DNA of 12,777 nt from Verrucomicrobiota bacterium. Lineage in GTDB: Bacteria > Verrucomicrobiota > Verrucomicrobiia > Chthoniobacterales > Terrimicrobiaceae. The notes beneath the pieces were generated by a model. The model did not search any database. It saw only the letters and a list, made by a program, of their open reading frames with translations, and was not told where the DNA came from. A program made the translations under genes and the position numbers. Below, one piece after another: positions 1-6,881 of the stretch. The stretch lies in the NCBI GenBank assembly GCA_026398285.1, contig JAPLTI010000032.1, positions 1 through 12,777 on the forward strand. Direction: 5' to 3'. How positions within the stretch are numbered: position 1 is the first letter of the stretch; each line of letters opens with the position of its first letter.

Positions 1-2
1 GA

Positions 3-170
3 ATTGTCGAGAAAGTGCTCGCCTTTCAAGGCGCAGGGAGTGAAAGCCCTGCAGCGGAATCAAGCACGGAAAATGAGGTTTTTATTATGAGATGCAGCAG
101 CCAATTATCAGGTGACATTCCTGCGACTTCTGTTGCTGCCGTTCTCTCTCAACTGCCGGTTTCACTCTGA
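3..170 (+). CDS. C-terminal end of an unidentified protein (partial)
   Basis: An open frame enters from the left window edge and ends at TGA 168-170, giving 55 residues. The stop lies 2 bp before the ATG of the glutaredoxin gene, the spacing expected of an operon partner. The residues start with a plausible amphipathic stretch (IVEKVLAFQG), then a Ser/Glu/Ala-rich segment, then a mixed tail with one Cys. I do not recognise a family from this fragment. The other two + frames stop earlier, at 40-42 and 88-90, so this is the only frame that stays open to the next gene. A non-coding leader remains possible because the fragment is short. Confidence 0.4.
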   Translation: MVEKVLAFQGAGSESPAAESSTENEVFIMRCSSQLSGDIPATSVAAVLSQLPVSL

Positions 171-172
171 GT

Positions 173-412
173 ATGGTTGTGTATGTAAAACCAGGTTGCT
201 TTTGGTGCTCCGATGCCATTGCGTGGCTTAAGTCCAAAGGCATAGCGCACACGGCAGTAGATGTTTTTGCAGACCGTGCGGCCTTTGATCGCATGAAGCA
301 AATCTCCGGTCAGACCAAGGCTCCCACACTGGAGATGCCGGATGGCGTGGTGCTGGCTGATTTCGATGTGGCCGAATTGGAGCGTTTTCTAAAAGCCAGG
401 GAGGCTCGATGA
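173..412 (+). CDS. Glutaredoxin family protein (CxxC thiol-disulfide oxidoreductase)
   Basis: This 79-residue protein is the length of a minimal glutaredoxin. It has the N-terminal beta strand MVVYVKPG, the dithiol motif CFWC at residues 9-12, and a cis-proline at 51 in the TKAP segment, the position of the usual T-V-P loop. A GV-x(5)-FD stretch and a C-terminal helix follow. It lacks a signal peptide and is probably a cytoplasmic thiol reductant or a glutaredoxin-like YruB/NrdH-type protein; its client is unknown. The ATG at 173 puts the first strand directly at the N-terminus, as usual for the family, although no strong Shine-Dalgarno precedes it. Its TGA overlaps the ATG of the next gene (ATGA at 409-412), so the two are probably translationally coupled. 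Confidence 0.85.
   Translation: MVVYVKPGCFWCSDAIAWLKSKGIAHTAVDVFADRAAFDRMKQISGQTKAPTLEMPDGVVLADFDVAELERFLKAREAR
398..404 (+). promoter_or_regulatory. Shine-Dalgarno for the membrane protein gene at 409
   Basis: AGGGAGG lies inside the 3' end of the glutaredoxin gene, 4 nt before the ATG at 409. It is one of the clearest ribosome binding sites in the window and fixes the start of the overlapping downstream gene. Confidence 0.65.
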
Positions 413-1221
413 TTTCCGAGCTTTGTATTGTGGCTGCGGCAGGTGTTCTCTCGCTCGCCCTGCGCAGCTTTCACAATCAGGCCTGTTTTCGAATCGGCAC
501 ACTGGGATTCATCGCCACATCCTTCCTCGCCGGATGGCTACTTGGTGGCAGTATCATTCTCGGAGCCGTTTTCGCATCCACTTGGTTCCTGCTGCCGTGG
601 TTGGAGATTCTCACGCGCGCGCGGCGACTGCGTCTGCCTCTGCACCGCCAGCTTGAAAAATGCCCACCTCCGCCATCCAGCCAGTTTCCTGACTTCTCAA
701 GTCTCTCGGATGAGATGGAGGCCTTGGGTTTTGAATACGCGGACGATGTGGACTGGTGTCACGACGAGACGCGACATTTCTACCGGCTTTTTTACAATGC
801 CGAGAAGCGCGTCTCGGCAGCAATCTGCCTTCTCGAGCAGGATGGGTTTTCATTTTTCTATGTCACATTCACTTCGCGCGCGGTGGATGGACGAGTGTTC
901 ATGACTTGGAACTATCCGTTTTCTTACGGCATGCATTTGCTTCCACAAACGATCCTGAACCGGGTGGATGAGGAACTGAGTGTGGAAGAGTTAGCCTTGT
1001 CGCACATGGGTTTTCTGGGAAATCAACCAGACTTGGAACTCATTGCTCTGGACGCAAAGTATCTCCGGATAGAGATCGAGAGGGATTTGCGCACACAACT
1101 GGAGCACAATATCGCTCGGGGAATTCTGGTGCGCGACAAGGATGAAATGATCCGCTACTCGGTGCGCGGAATGTTTTTCCTATGGGGCCAGTTCCTACGG
1201 GAATTCGTTAAATTTTCCTAA
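409..1221 (+). CDS. Membrane-anchored protein of unknown function
   Basis: I do not recognise the family of this 270-residue protein. Residues about 5-17, 29-46 and 47-66 are hydrophobic and suggest two or three membrane segments. A basic stretch (RARRLRLPLHR, 70-80) and a Pro-rich hinge (CPPPPSS, 85-91) follow. The remaining about 170 residues form a soluble alpha/beta-like domain rich in aromatic residues, with Cys at 117 and 140. Positive-inside reasoning places the basic hinge and the C-terminal domain in the cytoplasm. The start is supported by a strong Shine-Dalgarno and the ATGA overlap with the glutaredoxin gene. The coupling suggests joint function, perhaps thiol redox control of the membrane protein, but this is inference. 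The gene ends 9 bp before the convergent PHP-glycosyltransferase gene. Confidence 0.75.
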   Translation: MISELCIVAAAGVLSLALRSFHNQACFRIGTLGFIATSFLAGWLLGGSIILGAVFASTWFLLPWLEILTRARRLRLPLHRQLEKCPPPPSSQFPDFSSLSDEMEALGFEYADDVDWCHDETRHFYRLFYNAEKRVSAAICLLEQDGFSFFYVTFTSRAVDGRVFMTWNYPFSYGMHLLPQTILNRVDEELSVEELALSHMGFLGNQPDLELIALDAKYLRIEIERDLRTQLEHNIARGILVRDKDEMIRYSVRGMFFLWGQFLREFVKFS

Positions 1222-1230
1222 TCGGCGAAG

Positions 1231-3642
1231 TCACTCGGGCGACTCGTTCCAGAACTTCTGGAAGGCTTCAGTCCAATCCCGTGTTTCAACGCGAGTGCGG
1301 CCAGATGCTCCCATGCTTTTTCTAAGATCGGCATCCGCTGCGAGCTTGCGAATAGCCTCAGCCAAATCGGCGGCGTCCTGCCCCTTGGTGACAAATCCAT
1401 CCACGCCGTGGGTGACAAGATCCCTCGGGCCGCCGATATCCGAAACGATGACTGGAATGCCGCTGGCTTGCGCCTCGAGAATCACATTTCCAAAGGTGTC
1501 GGTGGTGCTTGGGAAGACGAAGAAATCCGCCGAGGCATACGCTCGGGCCAGATCCTCGCCATCGAGATAGCCTGTGAAGATGGCATCGCCAAGATGGCGC
1601 TTCATCTCGGACATGTAGGGACCATCACCGACAATGACCGGCCTCACGGGCAATTGAGACTCAGCAAGACGCCGCGTGGCGGACACCAGAAGATCGAGGT
1701 TTTTTTCCTTCGAAACCCTGCCGACAAAAAGCATGGCCAACTCTCCCTCGCGCAGGCCGCGAGCTTCCCAAAAACGACGATCGCGCTTGGAGGGATGGAA
1801 AAGGTGGGTATCGAGACCGCGCGGCAGAATGCGAAGACGCTCGCGGGGAATCCCACGCTCAATCCAACATTTGCGGTAATCCTCGGAGTTCACATAGAGC
1901 ACATCGAGCTGGTTGTAGAACCAGTGCATATAATTCCAGGTCAGCGTCTCCATAAAGGAGTCATCCGTGAGGATGCGGACATATTGCGGGAAGTCGGTGT
2001 GGTAGATACCGACCGCTCGCAGGCCAAGCATCTTTGCCGCTGCGAGAGCGCAGAGGCCCGTCGGGCCAGGTGTGCTGATGATCAGCTCCGTGAAACCTCC
2101 CCGCTCGAGATGATCGAAAATCTGGAGCACGGGAGGAAAGCTGAGGCGCTGCAGTTCATACTCGGGAAGCTCGAATTCGCCTATGGGCTCGAAGTTTTTC
2201 AATGGGACCCCATGGTCTGCAATCTCCGAGCGGCAGGTCATGATTGTGACATCATGGCCGGACGCCACACCGGCTGCCGTCATTTTGCGAATCGTAGTCG
2301 CGACGCCGTTGACGTCCTCAAGCGTGTCGGTGAACCACGCCCGCTTTTTGTTTTTCAGAAATTCCGGCATCGCGCCGGCTATCGGCAAAGCAGTCTGCCG
2401 CATCCAATCCCGCTTCGGCAGGCGGAATGCGTGGATGTAGGGACTGAGCAAGGCCACGACAGGCGCGAGGGGAATGATTGTCTGAATGCTTTCGAGAAAT
2501 TTTCCCCTCGAAATTTGTTGGATGAATTCCGTGACGAGACGGTAGCCGATCTTGTTCGCGATGAGATTTGCCATCAGGAAGGCCCGGCGCTCGGCTTCGG
2601 CGACTCCGGCCGTGTCGCGTGCCATGGCGGCCTTGAGTTCAGGCTGGTTCAGAGCCTCCGAAAGTTGTTTCCAGAGGGACATATTGCCAGACTTTGCTAT
2701 TTCGAAAATTTTCCCTGTGAGGATGCCTTGGGTAAGAAAACCAAACTTGTCCAAGAGTGAAAACTCCGTGGGATTCCGCCCCTCCATGAAACGGGAGGTG
2801 ATCTTCTCCAGCAAAACAGATGTGGGATCACCTGGCTTGAGAGGAAGACGCGCCTTGGCGTATTCGATCGCTGTGCTGTAGGTGCCGTGGGCCATGGCAA
2901 GCGGTGTGCCCGACTCTCCACCGGCTTCGCATCGACCGGTGCGGATATTCTCCAAAAAAGCCGACGCATCAGCTGCGGTGGGCGTTTCGGTGAAAGCCAC
3001 GCCTGGCTGCGTTCCCCCTTGGTCGTCCGATCCGCCAGTGAAAACTTTAATCCATGGCTCGGGATGCGTTGGCGAGATACCAGTGCGGGCGTTGAAGTTT
3101 TCGATCTGACGAGGAGTGAGTGCGCTGAGGACAGCTCGCGCGGTCTCGCTCAGAAGGCTGCAATAACGGGCATTGACCGACTCGAAATGCCGAAAGAGCA
3201 GGATGAGCTTTTGCAGATGCAACTCGGTGAGCTTGCCGTTGACGCTATGAAAAGGGTGAGCGACCGAGTGGGCGATGTTTTCTGAAAAAAGATACTTTTG
3301 CAGGTCATAGACGCTCTCCCTCGCCTGTTGGATGTCTCGATGCTGAGACTCCGTGATCCCCCAGACCAGAAGATGCACGCGGCATTCGTCCTCGGGAAAA
3401 ACGGTAGACACCTCCTCGCCGATGATCACATCCGGCAGGTGGGCAATTTCGAGGCAACCATTAATGGTGTTTTGATCGGTGAGCGTGACGAAACGCATGC
3501 CTGACGCCCGAAGTTTGCTGTGAAGCTCAAAAGGATCGGAGGCACTGGCAGGAAAATCCAGACGCCGCAAAACCCAGTCCGCCGCCCGGTCACTATGGCG
3601 GGAGTGGATGTGCAGATCGGCGCGTGTTGTGGAACGACTCAT
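1231..3642 (-). CDS. PHP-domain / GT4 glycosyltransferase fusion protein
   Basis: This is an 803-residue two-domain protein. Residues about 8-235 are PHP-like (metal-dependent phosphoesterase fold): HIH at 11-13, TLTDQN ending at 58, GEE at 75-77, H90, AHPFH at 128-132 and GGSDD at 203-207. Residues about 240-430 are a mainly helical linker with a hydrophobic stretch near 382-406. Residues about 434-803 are a GT-B fold, family 4 glycosyltransferase: a DTLEDVNGVATT N-terminal loop, GRVSKEKN at 642-648 and FPSTTDTFGNVILE at 710-723, which carries the nucleotide-sugar-binding acidic pair. The wording resembles the MgtA/SQD2/PimB-like clade that glycosylates lipids. A longer start at 3669 is possible, but the ATG at 3642 has a GAGG Shine-Dalgarno 6 nt upstream and overlaps the deacetylase stop as ATGA. 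Probable role: envelope glycan or glycolipid synthesis; donor and acceptor are unknown. The usual TDH and SD-x-H histidines are absent from the PHP part. Confidence 0.85.
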   Translation of the reverse strand: MSRSTTRADLHIHSRHSDRAADWVLRRLDFPASASDPFELHSKLRASGMRFVTLTDQNTINGCLEIAHLPDVIIGEEVSTVFPEDECRVHLLVWGITESQHRDIQQARESVYDLQKYLFSENIAHSVAHPFHSVNGKLTELHLQKLILLFRHFESVNARYCSLLSETARAVLSALTPRQIENFNARTGISPTHPEPWIKVFTGGSDDQGGTQPGVAFTETPTAADASAFLENIRTGRCEAGGESGTPLAMAHGTYSTAIEYAKARLPLKPGDPTSVLLEKITSRFMEGRNPTEFSLLDKFGFLTQGILTGKIFEIAKSGNMSLWKQLSEALNQPELKAAMARDTAGVAEAERRAFLMANLIANKIGYRLVTEFIQQISRGKFLESIQTIIPLAPVVALLSPYIHAFRLPKRDWMRQTALPIAGAMPEFLKNKKRAWFTDTLEDVNGVATTIRKMTAAGVASGHDVTIMTCRSEIADHGVPLKNFEPIGEFELPEYELQRLSFPPVLQIFDHLERGGFTELIISTPGPTGLCALAAAKMLGLRAVGIYHTDFPQYVRILTDDSFMETLTWNYMHWFYNQLDVLYVNSEDYRKCWIERGIPRERLRILPRGLDTHLFHPSKRDRRFWEARGLREGELAMLFVGRVSKEKNLDLLVSATRRLAESQLPVRPVIVGDGPYMSEMKRHLGDAIFTGYLDGEDLARAYASADFFVFPSTTDTFGNVILEAQASGIPVIVSDIGGPRDLVTHGVDGFVTKGQDAADLAEAIRKLAADADLRKSMGASGRTRVETRDWTEAFQKFWNESPE

Positions 3643-4418
3643 TCTTGTCCTCGCGTGCTGGCGAGCCATTGCTGATATGTCATTGCACGCCTTCCCGCAA
3701 GTGCGGCGGAGGTGAGGTTTAAAATCTGATCCCGGATCGCGGCATGATCCCAGTCAGGAGGATGAATGCCTATGCGGAGAAGCGGAGCGTTCCGAAGGGT
3801 CAGGGCAAGGAGATGATTCCATGCCAGACTGCACACACGACGCCATGGTGCCCGCACGCTCCATACAAGACTTCTCGCCTGGTGCACAGTTCCAGTGGTG
3901 AAGTCGCTCACTGTGGCAATTCGTGTAGTGTATTCAAAACCGTGATCACGAACCGCGCGTTCTGCGTCATCTCCTAATAGCCACGCCGGAGCGATGAATC
4001 CGACAGCAGCAACTCCGCAGCCGGTAAATTCCGACATGCCCGTCTTCAACCTCGCGAGGGCTTCGCTTTCACTCAAATCGAAAAACTCCCCCTCGCCCGC
4101 AGTGTATGATTGGGTGACCATTTTTTTAAAAATACCATCCGCCTCCTGCTGTTCCCTGAGGTGGTAATAGCCGTGCAGAACAGGTTCATGCCCGGCGGCA
4201 ACCCGCTCCCGCAACCACTCGGCAAATGTGGCATTCTTCGAAATCCGACCTCGCCTATGGTGGTCAGGAATGACGAGCAAGGATGTCGAGGCACAGCCGA
4301 TTTTTTTTAGATCGTCGAGAATCTGCTCCGTCTTCTGAACAGTAAGCGGACTCACATCGTGGATGGATACCACCAGAGCGCGATTCGTAAGTATTTTTTG
4401 CATTTGCCAAGATGGCAT
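3639..4418 (-). CDS. NodB-like polysaccharide deacetylase, DUF2334 type
   Basis: This 259-residue protein carries the motif series of DUF2334 / NodB-fold carbohydrate deacetylases. SIHDVSP at 18-24 holds the catalytic/metal Asp, PDHH is at 51-54, HGYYH at 82-86 holds the two metal-binding His, FIAPAW is at 141-146, and IGIHPPD at 216-222 holds the late catalytic His. There is no signal peptide, so it probably acts in the cytoplasm on a lipid- or nucleotide-linked sugar, consistent with its glycosyltransferase partner. The stop overlaps the ATG of the PHP-GT4 gene (ATGA), so the two form an operon. ATG 4418 gives the longest form; ATG 4403 (MQKILTNRAL) is an alternative and would clear the palindrome at 4408-4422. 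Neither has a strong Shine-Dalgarno. The acetylated substrate cannot be told from sequence. Confidence 0.8.
   Translation of the reverse strand: MPSWQMQKILTNRALVVSIHDVSPLTVQKTEQILDDLKKIGCASTSLLVIPDHHRRGRISKNATFAEWLRERVAAGHEPVLHGYYHLREQQEADGIFKKMVTQSYTAGEGEFFDLSESEALARLKTGMSEFTGCGVAAVGFIAPAWLLGDDAERAVRDHGFEYTTRIATVSDFTTGTVHQARSLVWSVRAPWRRVCSLAWNHLLALTLRNAPLLRIGIHPPDWDHAAIRDQILNLTSAALAGRRAMTYQQWLASTRGQE
3648..3652 (-). promoter_or_regulatory. Shine-Dalgarno deciding the PHP-GT4 start
   Basis: On the minus strand GAGGA sits 5-6 nt before the ATG at 3642-3640, inside the end of the deacetylase gene. Together with the ATGA overlap it favours this start over the ATG at 3669, which would give a 31-bp overlap. 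Confidence 0.6.
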
Positions 4419-4422
4419 CTTG
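4408..4422. promoter_or_regulatory. 15-bp palindrome in the ftsH / deacetylase divergent start region
   Basis: CAAGATGGCATCTTG is a perfect 7-bp inverted repeat around one central base. It overlaps the deacetylase start codon (4416-4418) and lies 16 bp upstream of the ftsH ATG. It has the size and symmetry of a dimeric regulator's operator. No regulator is identified and chance occurrence is possible. Confidence 0.35.
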
Positions 4423-4438
4423 CGCGAAGCTTACGGGA

Positions 4439-6487
4439 ATGTCAGACGAAAACCAGAAGCCATCAAACGACAACCGCCAAAAGCAAGGCGGAGGTCAGGA
4501 CCCACAACTCAACTGGCGCGGCCTCGTGCTCTTCGCCATCGCCTTCGCTCTCATAGGCGGTGCGTTTTTATTCCGTGGAAACAATCTCGCTCAAATCCAG
4601 CAAATCCAGTATCCGCGGTTCATTCAATTGGTGAAGCAAGGGAAGCTCGTCGTCAGTCCCGAGTCGCCCCTCCAGCTCGTCGTGGAGGAGGGCCGAAACA
4701 CCCAATACTTCGAGGGCAAATTCAAACTTCCGTCACCAACAACCGGCGAGGAAGTTCCCGTGTCCTTCAACACGCCGATTTTCACGCAATTCAACGGTTC
4801 CGAAATCGAGCAGGCTCTTAGCGAAGCCGGCATCACCCCAGCGATCACACCCAAATCAGACCTACTTGCATCGGCCATCGTAAGTTTCCTGCCGATCGTC
4901 TTTTTCCTCGTCATCCTCTATTTCTTCTTCCGCTCGCAGATCAAAATGGCGGGCAAGGGCGCGCTCAACTTCGGCAAGTCCAAGGCTCGAATGCTGTCGA
5001 AGGATAAAAACCGCATCACCTTCAAAGATGTCGCCGGCGTGGAAGAAGCGAAGGACGAGGTTCAGGAGTTGGTGGAATTTTTGAAGGATCCCAAGAAGTT
5101 CCAAAAACTCGGCGGCCGCATTCCCAAGGGCATCCTCATGGTAGGCTCCCCAGGAACCGGCAAAACCCTGCTCGCCCGCGCCATAGCTGGCGAGGCGGAT
5201 GTGCCCTTCTTCTCGATCAGCGGTTCGGACTTCGTTGAAATGTTTGTCGGCGTCGGCGCCTCACGCGTTCGCGATATGTTCGAGCAGGGCAAAAAATCAG
5301 CTCCCTGCCTGATGTTCATTGACGAAATCGACGCCGTGGGTCGCCATCGCGGACACGGCATGGGCGGTGGACACGACGAGCGCGAACAAACGCTCAACCA
5401 GCTCCTCGTGGAAATGGACGGTTTCGATACCCAGGAAGGCGTCATCATTATTGCCGCCACAAACCGCCCGGATGTCCTCGACCCAGCGCTCCTGCGTCCA
5501 GGCCGATTCGACCGTCAGGTGACGGTGGCGCTGCCCGATGTGAAAGGCCGCGAAGAAATCCTTAAAGTGCATGCCAAGAAGGTGAAAATCGCCGAAGGCG
5601 TCACCCTCGCCGTGCTGGCCCGTGGCACGCCCGGATACTCCGGCGCGGAACTGGCGAATGTTCTTAACGAAGCCGCGCTTCTCGCTGCAAGAAAAGGGCT
5701 CAAGGCCGTCACCATGCGCGAACTCGAAGAAGCCCGTGACAAGGTGCGCTGGGGCAAGGAACGCCGCAGCATGGCCATGAGCGAACGGGAAAAAATCTCC
5801 ACTGCATGGCACGAGGCTGGGCACGCCATCCTGAATGTCCTCCTCGAGCACACCAGCCCGCTGCACAAGGTGACCATCATTCCGCGCGGCCCATATCTTG
5901 GAGCCACCATGTATCTGCCCGAAGGCGACAAGTATTCGACCCAGCAAAAAGAAGCGCTCGACCTCCTCGCCGTGACGATGGGGGGACGCATCGCCGAGGA
6001 GATGTTCACCAATGACATCTCGAATGGCGCCTCGGGTGATATCCGTCAAGCCACCAGCCTTGCCCGCAAGATGGTTTGCGAATGGGGCATGAGCTCGCTC
6101 GGAATGATCAGTTTTGCCGATGGCGGAGAGCATGTTTTCCTAGCCCGCGACATTTCCCGCCCGAGGGAATACAGCGAGCACACCGCGCAGCAAATCGACA
6201 CCGAGGTGAAGCGCATCATCGATGAAGCCTATGAACGGGCCCGCGTGCTTCTCGAAGAACGCCGCAAGGCCGTGGAGGCTCTCGCCAAAGCTCTGCTCGA
6301 ATACGAGACCCTGGACGCATCGCATGTGAAGGAAATCCTCGATCACGGAAACATCCAGAACCCGCCAATCGTGGAGGTCGCTCCCCCACCCCTGCCGCCA
6401 CCACCATCCGACTCCGCACATGAGCCTCAGTCGCCCATCAAGCCAGAGTTTCCATCTGGAGGTCTACCGGCCGCAGCTCCGGCATAG
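4439..6487 (+). CDS. ftsH: ATP-dependent zinc metalloprotease FtsH
   Basis: FtsH is a membrane-bound AAA+ protease that degrades misfolded and regulatory membrane and cytosolic proteins as a hexamer. From the ATG at 4439 the protein has 682 residues: membrane segment 1 at about 26-46, a periplasmic domain, and membrane segment 2 at about 145-164. The AAA domain has Walker A GSPGTGKT (236-243), Walker B FIDEID (293-298) and the second region of homology ATNRPDVLDPALLRPGRFDR (340-359). The zinc site is HEAGH (458-462) with Asp534 as probable third ligand. Family members usually read GPPGTGKT in Walker A; the Pro-to-Ser change leaves the essential G and GKT. The C-terminus (about 642-682) is an unusual Pro/Ala-rich tail. 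The ATG at 4412 in frame is less likely because it overlaps the divergent gene and lacks homology. No strong Shine-Dalgarno is visible. Confidence 0.97.
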   Translation: MSDENQKPSNDNRQKQGGGQDPQLNWRGLVLFAIAFALIGGAFLFRGNNLAQIQQIQYPRFIQLVKQGKLVVSPESPLQLVVEEGRNTQYFEGKFKLPSPTTGEEVPVSFNTPIFTQFNGSEIEQALSEAGITPAITPKSDLLASAIVSFLPIVFFLVILYFFFRSQIKMAGKGALNFGKSKARMLSKDKNRITFKDVAGVEEAKDEVQELVEFLKDPKKFQKLGGRIPKGILMVGSPGTGKTLLARAIAGEADVPFFSISGSDFVEMFVGVGASRVRDMFEQGKKSAPCLMFIDEIDAVGRHRGHGMGGGHDEREQTLNQLLVEMDGFDTQEGVIIIAATNRPDVLDPALLRPGRFDRQVTVALPDVKGREEILKVHAKKVKIAEGVTLAVLARGTPGYSGAELANVLNEAALLAARKGLKAVTMRELEEARDKVRWGKERRSMAMSEREKISTAWHEAGHAILNVLLEHTSPLHKVTIIPRGPYLGATMYLPEGDKYSTQQKEALDLLAVTMGGRIAEEMFTNDISNGASGDIRQATSLARKMVCEWGMSSLGMISFADGGEHVFLARDISRPREYSEHTAQQIDTEVKRIIDEAYERARVLLEERRKAVEALAKALLEYETLDASHVKEILDHGNIQNPPIVEVAPPPLPPPPSDSAHEPQSPIKPEFPSGGLPAAAPA

Positions 6488-6529
6488 TCGCGCCCAGCTT
6501 CCAGACACCTCTTTGTATCGAAGTTCAGA

Positions 6530-6880
6530 ATGAATCCAACCGATGCCGGTTTTTCCAAAATGGGCATCGATACCGCGCAGCGGCATGTTTTTCTCTGCGT
6601 GGGACCGGATTGCTGCTCCGAAAGCCATGGGCTTGAGACATGGGAGGTTTTGAAGGAGCGCATCAAAAACCTTGGAATTCCGGTCTTGCGATCCAAGGCC
6701 GCATGTTTCCGAATCTGCTGCAAGGGCCCGTGGATGCTCATCTATCCTGAAGGCATCTGGTATGGTGAAGTGACTCCAGCGCGATGCGAACGTTCCCCCC
6801 AGCAACGGATTGTCAGGGCAATGGACTCCTGTCATTTCTCTGCAATGTCCTTTTTAAAATTTGAACTGAAGACCCGCTGA
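6530..6880 (+). CDS. Thioredoxin-like [2Fe-2S] ferredoxin
   Basis: This 116-residue protein matches the thioredoxin-fold [2Fe-2S] ferredoxin pattern. RHVFLCVGPDCC (18-29) supplies the first Cys ligands (C23 and C28 or C29), and C59FRIC63C64KGP supplies the second pair, followed by the typical IYPEGIWY strand (71-78). Additional Cys lie at 86 and 101. The fold is shared with NuoE-type subunits and stand-alone electron carriers; this copy is stand-alone and cytoplasmic. The start may instead be Met11 (6560), which would place the family core nearer the N-terminus. It lies 42 bp after ftsH and its stop is 1 bp before the ABC-F start, so co-transcription is likely. Its redox partner is not evident from the neighbours. 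Confidence 0.85.
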   Translation: MNPTDAGFSKMGIDTAQRHVFLCVGPDCCSESHGLETWEVLKERIKNLGIPVLRSKAACFRICCKGPWMLIYPEGIWYGEVTPARCERSPQQRIVRAMDSCHFSAMSFLKFELKTR

Positions 6881-6881
6881 T

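Noticed and set aside
1222..1250. Possible bidirectional terminator between the convergent genes
   Set aside because: Only a 6-bp imperfect inverted repeat inside the PHP-GT4 3' end, without T-runs.
1408..2760. A 450-codon open frame on the + strand opposite the PHP-GT4 gene
   Set aside because: Its translation has no recognisable motifs and it lies wholly antisense to a gene with strong domain evidence; GC-rich codon use on the other strand commonly keeps such frames open.
5297..6133. A 278-codon open frame antisense to ftsH
   Set aside because: It lies opposite the conserved AAA and protease regions of FtsH and its translation has no family features.
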